NCBI RefSeq assembly: GCF_042767895.1
Contig: NC_091560.1
Span: 35,929,317 to 35,941,816 of the forward strand
Length of the DNA: 12,500 nt
Direction: 5' to 3'
DNA from: Penaeus vannamei
Lineage: Eukaryota; Arthropoda; Malacostraca; Decapoda; Penaeidae
Positions 1 through 7,599 of the stretch are shown here, piece after piece. The notes below the pieces were generated by a model, which made no database searches, was not told the origin of the DNA, and saw nothing but the letters and a program-made list of their open reading frames with translations. A program made the translations under genes and the position numbers. Numbering within the stretch: the stretch's first letter is position 1; every line of letters starts with the position of its first letter.

Positions 1-51
1 TGGAGGGAGATAAGAAATCAAAGTGTAGATAAAAGGATCTTCATTTTAGTA

Positions 52-54
<3 letters not shown>

Positions 55-120
<66 letters not shown>
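55..120. repeat. (AT)33 microsatellite
   Basis: A perfect run of alternating A and T, 66 bp long. It lies just downstream, in gene sense, of the last readable serine protease exon at 160-240, so it is probably in an intron of that gene. Its exact length may be unreliable in an assembly because such tracts slip. Confidence 0.97.
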
Positions 121-124
<4 letters not shown>

Positions 125-159
125 CATTCAGTGTCTTATTAAGTGCTTATATTACTTAC

Positions 160-240
160 AAGTTTTTCCCCAGCCGGTGACCACTATAGGCGTATTCAAG
201 TCTATGTCCCGAGTCGGCAATTTAATAGGGGAAATATTAC
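160..240 (-). CDS. Serine protease exon: VVTGWGKT segment
   Basis: Acceptor ...cttcttag precedes base 240 and donor gtaagt follows base 160. The exon carries two leading bases, 26 codons and one trailing base. It encodes NISPIKLP near its start and ends in VVTGWGKT, the conserved strand that follows the catalytic-Asp region in S1A proteases. Its two leading bases complete the Arg codon begun by the exon at 716-541. It ends in phase 1 towards a missing exon beyond the left edge. Confidence 0.88.
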
Positions 241-1670
241 CTAAGAAGGGAAATGAAAAGCGTTTATTTTTTCATTAATGCATGTATATATATATATGTA
301 TATATATGATACATATATATCTATATATGCATTACATATATATCTATATATGCATTACATATATATTTTTTATATATGCATATACATGCATGCATATATG
401 TATATATGACAGCGTATTTAACTGACTTTTACGAAAACATATTTAGACAAGTGTATAAATATATAGGCATGCACACATATGCAAACACACACACAAACAA
501 GCACATTTACTTCCTTAAACATGAACAGAAAAAATATTACGATGATAACGTATCCTCCTCTGCAGTTTCACAACAGCAATGTCATTGCTGATCGTGAATC
601 CGTTGCCATATTCAGGATGGATGAATGACCCCACAACGATAATCTCCTGGGAAAACTTTTGCTTCCTCCTTAGATCGTGTATGCCCATAATTACAACCAT
701 TGTGTAGTCAGTGCGGCTAAGAAATAAAAGAAAAAGAAAAGGAAAAGAAAGGAGAGAGCAAATTATTATGGCGAAAAAGAAAGAGTCGAAACTGTTTAAG
801 CTGTAATATATGCTGAAATAGGACTGAACTATGACAGTATATTGTTGCTATTATCGTTATTATATTATTATTACTTTTATTATCAATATCATTCTTATGA
901 TTATTGATATTTTTAATACATATCATTATTACGAATATTATTTACATTATTTTTTATCATAACCATTATATGCATTACCATGGTAATATTATCATTATCG
1001 TCAACATCTTCACTATCATCACTCACGCTACGCAGTGGGCAGCTGTCAAGACAAACTGGTCACTGATGATAGCAGCCCCACAGAAATGATTTTTTGCTCT
1101 CAGAAAAGCCTGGTACTTGCGCGTGAATGGAGTTGCCTCACGACCTCCCATGATGCGCTGGCCTGCTGAGGGGAGGATGAAATTGTGCTAATTTTGAGTA
1201 TGAATTATAGTGTGTGTTTGGGTGTTGTGTGTTGTGCTGGGTGGTGTGTGTGAATGAAGAGAGCATGGTGTGAAAATGAACGCTGCAATACTGACAATTT
1301 CTCATTTCTCAACAGAACCTTATATTTCCAACCATTGTATTTCGTATTTAGTAATGAAAAAAGAAAAAAAAAGATCACGATATTGACATTAATAACCACA
1401 ACAAATATAGCAATTATCATCATGGCAACGTGTGTGCGTGCGTTTTTGCATGTATATTTGTGCCTATGCTTGTATCTGTAGCTTTGTGCATATGTATGTA
1501 TGTTTGTGTTTGTGCGTATGTACGTATGTATGCGTGCATGTGTGTAACCATATACGCATATGTGAATATGTGTATGTGTGCGCGGAGACAATCTTACGAA
1601 GAGGAGGTCCTTCAGAAGACTCAGGAGGAGGAGGTCCTTCATCACGCAACTCGATTGGAGAAAACGGCTC
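160..1670 (-). CDS. S1A (chymotrypsin-like) serine protease gene, partial; join of four exons
   Basis: A secreted or zymogen-type trypsin/chymotrypsin-fold endopeptidase is encoded on the minus strand as exons 1670-1598, 1165-1027, 716-541 and 240-160. Each exon is bounded by AG and GT, and phases agree at all three joins (1+2, 2+1, 1+2 bases). In order the product shows an acidic Pro-rich linker, an activation site R|IMGG, the oxyanion-side Cys and TAAHC with the catalytic His (1037-1035), NDIAVVKL with the catalytic Asp (583-581), and VVTGWGKT. The Ser (GDSGG) exon would lie left of base 1 and the signal-peptide exon right of 1670; neither was found. Introns are 432, 310 and 300 bp. The position equivalent to chymotrypsin Cys122 is Lys (PIKLP), so the inter-chain disulfide is absent. 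No stop or frameshift interrupts the four exons, so the gene may be functional. Primary specificity cannot be told without the Ser exon. Confidence 0.9.
310..368. repeat. 23-bp tandem repeat, 2.5 copies, AT/TG-rich
   Basis: Two perfect 23-bp units (310-332 and 333-355, each starting tacatatata and ending tatgcat) are followed by a partial third. They sit in a broader palindromic TATA/TGCA-rich stretch (about 280-410) inside the intron between the protease exons at 541-716 and 160-240. A short (CA)n-like tract follows at 484-500. No coding content is seen. Confidence 0.85.
541..716 (-). CDS. Serine protease exon with the catalytic Asp
   Basis: Acceptor tatttcttag ends at 717. The donor I chose is C|GTAATA after base 541, because that gives the only phase compatible with the next exon and aligns HR-NISPIKLP with the family. 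A weaker donor 20 bases further on (GTTTAAG) would break the frame. The exon has 1 + 58 codons + 1 base. It reads from RTDYTMVVIMGIHDL through IHPEYGNG to NDIAVVKL; the Asp in NDIA is the catalytic triad residue. An ATG at 700 is internal and is not a translation start. Confidence 0.9.
835..1018. repeat. ATT/ATC-rich low-complexity intron sequence
   Basis: Degenerate TTA and ATC trinucleotide runs fill much of the 310-bp intron between the Asp and His exons of the protease. A purine-rich run (AAG/GAAA, about 723-760) lies beside the acceptor; on the minus strand it forms the polypyrimidine tract for the Asp exon. Confidence 0.7.
1027..1165 (-). CDS. Serine protease exon with activation site and catalytic His
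   Basis: Acceptor cccctcag ends at 1166 and a consensus donor GTGAGT follows base 1027. The exon is 139 bp: 2 bases, 45 codons, 2 bases. It encodes GQ, then RIMGGREATPF, HFCGAAI and FVLTAAHCV. Arg before IMGG (cleavage between bases 1155 and 1154) is the trypsin-like zymogen activation site. The Met replaces the usual Val of IVGG, which is a conservative change. FCG and HC supply the Cys42-Cys58 disulfide. The two trailing bases combine with C at 716 to make Ala. Confidence 0.93.
1211..1585. repeat. GT/TATG-rich simple sequence in protease intron
   Basis: Degenerate GT-rich (1211-1252) and TATG/TGTG-rich (about 1426-1585) stretches occupy the 432-bp intron between the linker exon and the His exon. 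They produce several spurious open frames on both strands with strongly biased Cys/Val/Tyr or His/Thr content. Confidence 0.8.
1598..1670 (-). CDS. Serine protease exon: acidic Pro-rich linker before the protease domain
   Basis: Acceptor ttattttccag ends at 1671 and donor GTAAGA follows base 1598. The 73-bp exon starts in phase 0 and ends with one base. It encodes EPFSPIELRDEG, PPPPESSEG and PPL; the spliced codon then gives Pro, followed by GQRIMGG. A short Pro/Glu/Gly linker of this type commonly separates an N-terminal module (clip, CUB or other) from an S1A domain, but no such module is visible here. The identification rests on splice signals, phase match and position, since the peptide itself is low complexity. 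Confidence 0.75.
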
Positions 1671-2440
1671 CTGGAAAATAAATTTAATCATGTAATTTAC
1701 AAATTATTACACACAAGGCAGGCAACTTGTTGTATAAAGCTGAAAAAATAGATTAATTTCCTCTGAAAAAATAGATTAATTTCCTCTAATCAAACGCAGT
1801 TTAGACTGTAAGGACGACAGTGGCTACGCTTCTCTCTCGACTTTTAAACGGTATAATTATTTATATGGATATCAATTAATAAGAACAACTATTTATTTGG
1901 ATTTGGTAGGATAGAAAAGAGAATGTATTCTAAGCTCACAAGCATGAAACTTACATTGAACATTAAAATATAATGTTTTCGTCCATAAATCTGTTCAACA
2001 ATATATGCCTATCTATTCATTTATACATTTTAGAGCATTTTATAATTCTTTTTAAGAAGGGAGTTTGTTCACTGTGTTGAGGTCACATCATATCAGTCAA
2101 CTCAGATTTTGTTGAATTCATTTACACAACCATAACCCACTGTATAACAAACATCACAACTGATATATAATCCTTTACAACAGGTTTACGGTATCTCACA
2201 ATTAATATTCGAATTGTGGAATGGAGGGGAAGCGAGGACCGTGTCAATTGCCCGTCAGTGTCGCAAGCATCATGCATAAACATGCAAGATGTACTTTTAT
2301 TACTAAATTATTGAGCAGAATTACCGACAAGATGTAAGCAAGAGGGCGAGACAATAAAAAAAATGTTTATCTATTTTTTGAATATATAAAAGTCATTGAA
2401 TCTTTCACTGACCTAATATAAATGATAGCAAAAAGCATGG
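1671..2440. other. Non-coding AT-rich stretch, probably intron upstream of the linker exon
   Basis: No exon could be supported in these 770 bases. The minus strand ends in a pyrimidine-rich acceptor at 1671-1682. A 23-bp tandem duplication lies at 1741-1786. One short GC-richer island (about 2215-2280) has an open minus frame ending at a GTGAGA donor-like site, but no acceptor or recognisable peptide. Confidence 0.55.
1741..1786. repeat. Perfect 23-bp tandem duplication
   Basis: Two identical adjacent copies (1741-1763 and 1764-1786) begin tgaaaaaata and end atttcctc. There is no sign of function. It looks like a recent local duplication. Confidence 0.95.
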
Positions 2441-2448
2441 CATTAGTT
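2441..2448. repeat. Target-site duplication, left copy, of the RTE element
   Basis: The 8-mer cattagtt abuts the 3' tail of the minus-strand RTE element and recurs at 11869-11876, directly beside the other end of the element. The pair frames the whole nested insertion and is what sets its boundaries. Confidence 0.85.
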
Positions 2449-3617
2449 CATCATCATCACTGCGAAGCTAACGCCGACGGGGCGCATAGCCGCATCCACC
2501 CTCCGCTTGTACCTGCGAGGATCCCTCATGGCAAGTCGCCAGGCAGGGACTCGGCCCATCTCAAGCTCCACACGACAGGTTTGATCGATCTGCCCAAGCC
2601 ACGACTTCCTAGGTCGATCCACAAGCCTCCTCCACCCAGGGCTGTCTCGAACAGAGACAACCTGGTGGGCGGGATCATCCTGAGGGAAACGAGCCAGGTG
2701 GCCGTAAAGCCTGAGTTGGCGATCACGGATTGTGCAGGTAATAGGTCCTGTGCCAGGCTCACGGTGTAGCCGTTGGTTGGACACATGCTCCCGCCATCAG
2801 TACCCCATGATCCGGCGCAAGGACCTATTACAAAAGGCATCAAGTCGAGACTACAAGGCGCAGGATAGTGTCCAGGTTTCACTACCGTAGAGCAAAACTG
2901 GCATTATCAGGGCCTTTAAGACACGAAGCTTGGTCCTTCTGCACAGGTACCGGCATCTCCAAATACTCTATCAAGAAAGTTCATGACCCTGCTGCCAGGC
3001 CAATCCGTCTGCTGACTTTATGGTCTGACAGCCCAGGGTTATGAACTACACTACACTACTGAACAGGTTCTCCTAATATGTCCCCAAAGTCCTGGATCAT
3101 GGTCTTGGTCCAGGAGACCTCTAGACCCAAGGGCTTCGCTTCATTGCTAAATGCATCGAGAGCCGCCACTAGGGTTTCCAAAGACTCAAATAGAATAGCA
3201 ACATCATCAGCAAAGTCCAGAGTTGCTCCACAATGACTTTGAACAGTAGCTTTGCCCATTATCTAGTCCATGCAAGTGTTGAAAAGCATTGGTGCAAGGA
3301 CACAGCTTTGCCGCACTCCTGAACTAACAGGGAAAAAGCCTGACAGGCCCCCACCACACTTTACAGCACTTTCATTACCAGTATACAGACTTGCTATTAG
3401 TCCAATAATCCTTGTTGGAATTCCTCTCAGGCTCAAGATCTCCCAGAGTGATTCCGATGTACCATATCCAATGCATTCTTGAGGTCGATGTAAACTGCAA
3501 GTAGCCCACGCCTGAACGCACGACGACGCTCTATAATGACTAGAAGCGCTAGGCTCCGGTCTATTGTGGGCTTACCAGGAGTAAATACAGATTGCTCCAG
3601 TCTCTGACGCCTCAGTA
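2449..3617 (-). pseudogene. RTE reverse transcriptase, 3' half (palm to C-terminus), decayed
   Basis: On the minus strand the RT resumes at 3612 in the frame left by the upstream half. Motif A reads VYIDLKNALD with Asp at 3486-3484. A stop follows soon after, before a shift into the frame carrying VRQSCVLAP, where the usual Gly of VRQGC is Ser. The catalytic motif is FADD at 3214-3203, and the codons just before it look shortened relative to relatives. EAKPLGLEVSWTKT follows. A stop at about 3058-3056 interrupts it. The region 2785-3050 carries shifts and includes LLYGSETWTLS-like sequence. The last open stretch, 2784-2446, holds RDRQLRLYGHLARFP, DPAHQVVSVRD and GWRR, the typical C-terminal basic region. 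It stays open to the end of the element, and its stop codon lies in the flanking duplication. Confidence 0.85.
3613..3617. repeat. Target-site duplication, left copy, of the LTR element (cagta)
   Basis: Cagta at this site pairs with catta at 9558-9562, with one mismatch. Excising the element plus one copy makes codons at 9558 and 3612 (minus strand) contiguous, and the RTE frame continues without a shift. That strongly supports these borders. Confidence 0.75.
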
Positions 3618-4228
3618 TGTCAAGGAATTGTATTAATTATAATGTATTCATTATACATTTAATTTAAAGGAAATTGAACCTTATTTGAACTTGTATTTAG
3701 TTGCGTTTGTAAGTACCATCCCTTACGCATGCGCATGCGCGGTGGTTCCCCACTACATAGCCACCTGGGGGGGGGGGGGTAATCGTTTACTCCACCATAA
3801 CACTTGCTCATGGGAGCACTGTGAAACATCATCTCGTAAGTGACCGCCCTTTTGTATACTTATTAGCTTATTCTTGTATAGGAAACTTTTCCTATACATA
3901 TTTATTAAATCAACTTCTTATTTTCTTTCACAGCCTTTTTAATGTTTGTAAAAAAAAATATCAAGAAAGGCTGGACAGTATCAATCAGCCCACGGCCTTG
4001 ATAGTCGTCCGTGACACGCCCCCTCCTAAGAACAAGTCTCGCATCAGTATAATTGTAAAACATCCTACGGACTATACTATTTGTAATTTTATTTATTCGT
4101 TTGTTTATCAATATATTTGGCATATAAAAAAAATATATCTTTTTATACCACTTTCTTTTAAAAGGTATCTGGATAATGAAAAGGTAAAGGTGAATTACCA
4201 ATACTTAACTAAATCAAAAGAACCGACA
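3618..4228 (+). repeat. 5' long terminal repeat (~611 bp)
   Basis: It matches 8955-9557 almost throughout, from the shared aggaattg (3623/8960) to gaaccgaca. By eye there are roughly 30 substitutions plus a few small indels, giving about 95% identity. It starts TG and ends CA. It contains a GC-rich block gcatgcgcatgcgcgg, a run of 13 G (3767-3779; 7 G in the other LTR) and a 9-bp-stem hairpin at 3876-3897. A plus-strand open frame (3821-4240) is present in both LTRs, but its differences are mostly replacement changes, so I do not call it a gene. TATA box and poly(A) signal are not assigned with confidence. Confidence 0.9.
3876..3897 (+). other. Hairpin in the LTR (9-bp stem, 4-nt loop)
   Basis: Gtataggaa and ttcctatac form a perfect 9-bp stem around the loop actt. 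In the 3' LTR the matching site has one stem mismatch (gcataggaa). The position inside the LTR would allow a role in the RNA terminal repeat, but this is inference only. Confidence 0.5.
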
Positions 4229-4247
4229 TTGGCGCAGTGAGTAGGAT
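4229..4247 (+). other. Primer-binding-site-like sequence after the 5' LTR
   Basis: Immediately after the terminal CA of the LTR comes ttggcgcagtgagtagga. TGG at this position is the expected complement of a tRNA CCA end, and the placement is canonical for minus-strand priming. I cannot name the tRNA from the sequence. Confidence 0.65.
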
Positions 4248-4747
4248 TGGTAATTACGGAACGGCTTTTCATTATTCGGTATACTTTCTTTCAAGAAAGT
4301 GCGGAAGTGTGAAGATAATTAACATCTATGATTTTCTATTAACATGCCATATATTTTTAGGAGTGTTTCCAACATTAGTTTTCCTGAGGCATCATTCCGA
4401 ATGAGGATGGTGAGTCCATGTAAACGCCAAACATACGCGTAAGGGAGATATAGGTGAGGTGGCTGTGGTTGTTACATTCAGTAATTGTAGCGACAGTGTT
4501 TCTCCTCGTTAATGAACGAGGCAGGTGTAGTTTTCGCTGGATGTCCTGCATTTCTGAATAGCCCGAAGCTGTCTTTCGCTTCATATTATTTTCACGTTAC
4601 GAGGATCTTATGCGTAATTGTCACTCTTACATAATATAAATCCTAGATTTGTGTAACTTTTGTGATCAGCTTTTAGTAATTAAATAGCTGTTTGTATCAC
4701 ATGACCGAATTAATGTATATTCGTATTTTCATAATTTATTAATGTAT

Positions 4748-4809
<62 letters not shown>

Positions 4810-4820
4810 TGTGAATTTCC
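4248..4820 (+). other. Untranslated leader of the LTR element
   Basis: About 570 bases separate the primer-binding site from the first gag ATG. No conserved coding sequence is seen. A small hairpin (actttct/agaaagt, loop ttca) is at 4283-4300. The leader ends with a long AT microsatellite just before the gag start. The packaging signal would be expected here but cannot be identified. Confidence 0.6.
4751..4806. repeat. (AT)28 microsatellite inside the retrotransposon leader
   Basis: A perfect 56-bp AT run ends 14 bases before the proposed gag start. It lies within the transcribed leader, so it is part of this element copy unless it expanded after insertion. Confidence 0.95.
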
Positions 4821-5989
4821 ATGATGAGTAATATTGTGGATATAATGAGAGAGGCTCAGGCGCTCGGCATGAGTCCTGAATCTGTACAAAGACTCATTGA
4901 ACAGGAAATGAAATCCGCGGCTGAAAAAGCTAAAGGGAAGAGCGGGCTGCCGAACGCGAAGCTAAGAAATTGGAGATGGAGTTAGCAGATGCTGAAAAGC
5001 AAAGAGTACATGAACTTGCTATTGCTCAACTACGCGTTGATTTAAACGAAACAAACAATGCTAGTGGTGTTTCTGCTCCGCTATACGAGGGTTTACACTT
5101 GCCGATGTTTTGTGACGGGCAGGATGATATCGATTCATACTTGCAACGGTTTGAAAGATTAGCAGATTTGCATAATTGGCAAGAATGCGATTATCATATC
5201 CACTTAGGGTCGTTATTGAGAGGTCACGCACTTAAGACGTACGTATCTTTGCCTGACGAAACTGTTAAAAATTACTGTAAACATAAAGAGGCTTTGCTAT
5301 GGGCATATTCCGTCGATGCTGATATGTACAGGCGTAAATTCCGAGAAAGCAAGTGTAAAGGAAAGGAATCTTTCGTTCAACTGGTCGTAAGAATGGAGCA
5401 GTATTTGGATAGATGGCTTTCTGTCAGTGAAGTGAAGAAAGATTATGATTCTATTTTTGACTTCCTTATTCGAGAACAGTTGCTGAGTAATTGTAATTCA
5501 GACCTTAGAGTTTTCCTTAAAGAACGTCAATTCAGCAATTCCCTGGAGATGGCTGAATCTGCAGACAGATACCGTAGTGCACATAATTACCGCGTGAAAT
5601 CAGTCGGATTTTCTCAGCCTCCAAAAGTTATTGCTACACCTAAAGATCATGTAGAATATTCATGTCATGGTTGTGGTAAGCCAGGACACATTAGACCCAA
5701 TTGCCCAGATAACCCAAGGAATTTCAAGTGTAAGACTAATAATGAAGCTAAAGTAAATTTTGTTTTCGAGTCCGAGTTCAAACCTAAAACTTGTATCATT
5801 GATAATAAAGGATATGTTTTCAATAAACCTGTGGAAGTAATGCTCATCAAAGTTTACGAATATTTGGACATATGTAAGATGTTCCCTCAAGTGAGATGCT
5901 TTATTAAGTGCAAATTCTTTACAGGCTGCCCCTGTAAAGTTCGCAGATGTTCTGATGGGATTAATGCCAGGTGTGAAGCTCCCTTGTGA
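4821..5989 (+). pseudogene. gag: gag: coiled coil, SCAN-like capsid, CCHC zinc knuckle; one frameshift
   Basis: Gag is the structural protein that would form the particle and bind the element's RNA. Translation likely starts at 4821 (ATGATG), giving SNIVDIMREAQALG and a Glu/Lys/Ala-rich helix. That frame stops at 4974-4976. The coding frame continues in the +2 register from about 4945 (ERAAEREAKK...), so a one-base-type shift lies in the run aaagggaagagcggg (about 4930-4947). The helix is a likely coiled coil. At about 5100-5560 a SCAN-like capsid C-domain is suggested by DIDSYLQRFERLA, W..CDY, LRGHALKTY and LLSNCNSDLRVFL. A CX2CX4HX4C knuckle is at 5663-5704. The last ~95 codons run into a degraded protease region. 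SCAN domains are thought to derive from Gmr1-like gag, which fits the gene order of this element. Confidence 0.8.
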
Positions 5990-6010
5990 GGACGAAGGTT
6001 CTAGGGTATC
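5760..6010 (+). pseudogene. Protease (retropepsin) remnant without a visible active site
   Basis: Between the gag knuckle and the integrase one expects an aspartic protease that cuts Gag-Pol. At 5930-5990 a frame shifted from gag reads PVKFADVLMGLMPGVKLP, resembling the C-terminal edge of retropepsins of related elements. Upstream, in the gag frame, VRCFIKCKFFTG could be an inner strand. I find no D-T/S-G triad in any plus frame here, and the space is short, so the N-terminal part appears deleted or scrambled. The identification is weak and rests mainly on position. Confidence 0.4.
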
Positions 6011-6338
6011 CGCCGCTATTACAGATGAACATCCTACGTCGGTTCATTCCGAAATTAAATCTGATCTGTCTTGTCCACTTGATTGTGAGGTATGTAAGAC
6101 TGAGTTTCCTTGTTCAGAGGGAAAAGTTACTGAATCGACAGCAATGTCCATGGCTATTCAGACGCGTGCTTCAGTAAAAGGTGATAAAGGAGCAAAGCCA
6201 ATATCTTGCCCAAGTTTAACTGATTTTGATGTTAATAAGAATGATCTTAATGAGGCTCAAAAGACCTGTCCTACTTTAAACAATATCAGGGAAAAGTTAT
6301 CACTGGTAAAACTGAGAGAGTTAAGTCTCGCACGGTAA
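5955..6338 (+). pseudogene. pol spacer between protease and integrase, open frame
   Basis: An open frame of 127 codons connects the protease edge to the integrase N-terminus. Its middle is hydrophilic and low in recognisable motifs. The end, LNEAQKTCPTLNNIREKLS, resembles the helical lead-in that precedes the zinc domain of Gypsy integrases. It stops at 6336-6338. Integrase coding then resumes in other frames (VKYELINGLIFR, then QLIIPEKYR from about 6410). It was probably part of a continuous Pol polyprotein rather than a separate gene. Confidence 0.55.
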
Positions 6339-7510
6339 AGTACGAGTTGATAAATGGATTAATCTTTAGAATTTGCGTAGAAAGTAAACTTGTCCACGAG
6401 GTGGGTAAAAACAACTTATAATACCAGAGAAATATAGGGTTAAAGTACTCAACATAGCTCATGATGCACTTACTGCAGGTCACTTTTCTCACAGGAAAAC
6501 AAGTTATAAGATATTTTTAAAAGTTTTTTTCTGGCCAGGAGCTGGAGCTCAGATTAAAAGATACTGTAAATCCTGCCATATCTGTCAGAAGACCTCAGCC
6601 AAAGGAAGCACTAAGAGAGTTCCTATAAAATACATTCCAGTAATTTCAGAACCATTTTCACGTGTTGCAATTGACCTCGTAGGTCCCATAACACCTACTT
6701 CATAGAGGGGATACAAATACATTCTCACACTGATTGATTATGCAACGCGAGGAGATTCCCTTGAAATACATCGACACCTTCACAATTGCTGAAAGCCTAG
6801 TTGAGATCTTTTCGAGGGTGAGGATTTCCCAAAGAAATGCTTTTAGACAGAAGCCAACAATGTAGATCAGATCTTATGAGTGAGATTCATCAGTTATTAT
6901 CAGTGAAAGCTTTATATACTACACCTTATCATGCTTGCTGTAACGGTGTTATAGAACGTGTGCTGTAGAACGTTTAAATGGTGTGCTTAAGTCAATGCTT
7001 AAAAAGTTGTGTAGTGATTTTCCACAAGATTGGGACAGATATATCCCAGCTGTTCTGTTTGCATATAGAGAGATTCCGAACGACTCTCTCAAGTTTTCAC
7101 CTTTCGAGCTTCTCTATGGGCGACAAGTTAGAGGTTCCTTAACTATATTGCATGAACTTTGGACCAATGACACAATAGATAATGATATTAAAACGACATA
7201 TCAATATGTTTTAGATTTGAGATCACGCCTAGAAGAGACGGCAAAACTAGCTACTTCTCAGGCAGAAATTAGTAGTAAAAACTATAAAGCTTATTATGAC
7301 TTAAAATCTAAAATCCGTAAATTGAAAGTTGATGATGAAGTACTTATTCTCCTCCCTTCCTCCAATAACAAGTTGATAATGCAATGGCGTGGACCATATT
7401 GTGTGACTAACTGCAAAGATAATGGTGTTGATTACTATATCAGAGTTGGAGGGAAAATCAAATTATTCCATATCAATATGCTAAAGAAATACTTTCGTCG
7501 TGGTCTTCTT
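6250..7510 (+). pseudogene. Integrase (HHCC zinc domain, DDE core, GPY/F C-domain), broken
   Basis: Integrase would insert the cDNA into the genome. The zinc domain shows His at 6460-6462 and 6481-6483, then CKSC at 6565-6576 followed by HIC. The first core Asp is in VAIDLVGP (6673-6675), followed by an in-frame amber stop at 6703-6705. Frameshifts follow around 6745-6830, and LLDRSQQC near 6840 may mark the second Asp. The final Glu is in GVIERV (6954-6956). There an 8-bp direct repeat (tagaacgt, 6952-6959 and 6966-6973) marks a 14-nt insertion that shifts the frame. The intact ORF from 6983 holds QDWDRYIPAVLFAYRE, FSPFELLYGR and, near 7379, MQWRGPY, the GPY/F motif of Gypsy integrases. It runs directly on into reverse transcriptase, so integrase is upstream of RT. 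Confidence 0.87.
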
Positions 7511-7599
7511 TCAGATGAAAAATGTGAAGTCTCACAAGTATGCATTGTGGAAGAGGAGGCTAATGATTCATGTACTGTTGATAATACTTGCTGTAATTT

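Noticed and set aside
515..540. Alternative donor GTTTAAG (after base 521) for the catalytic-Asp exon
   Set aside because: It would put the next exon out of phase and duplicate the NI residues. The GTAATA donor after 541 gives a matching phase and a good family alignment.
376..591. Small plus-strand ORF rich in Tyr, His and Thr
   Set aside because: It arises from TATA/TGCA and CACA simple sequence and overlaps the opposite-strand serine protease exon.
1205..1695. Overlapping long ORFs on both strands with Cys/Val/Tyr or His/Thr bias
   Set aside because: They are translations of TATG/TGTG repeats in an intron. Only 1598-1670 on the minus strand has splice and phase support.
2200..2285. Possible upstream protease exon on the minus strand ending at a GTGAGA-like donor in phase 0
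   Set aside because: There is no acceptor, no signal-peptide hydrophobicity and no recognisable module, so the phase match alone is insufficient.
3821..4240. 139-codon open frame in the 5' LTR, with a 137-codon counterpart in the 3' LTR (9150-9563)
   Set aside because: It is repeated only because the LTRs are repeated. Differences between the copies are mostly amino-acid-changing, which is not the pattern of a selected gene, and no domain is visible.
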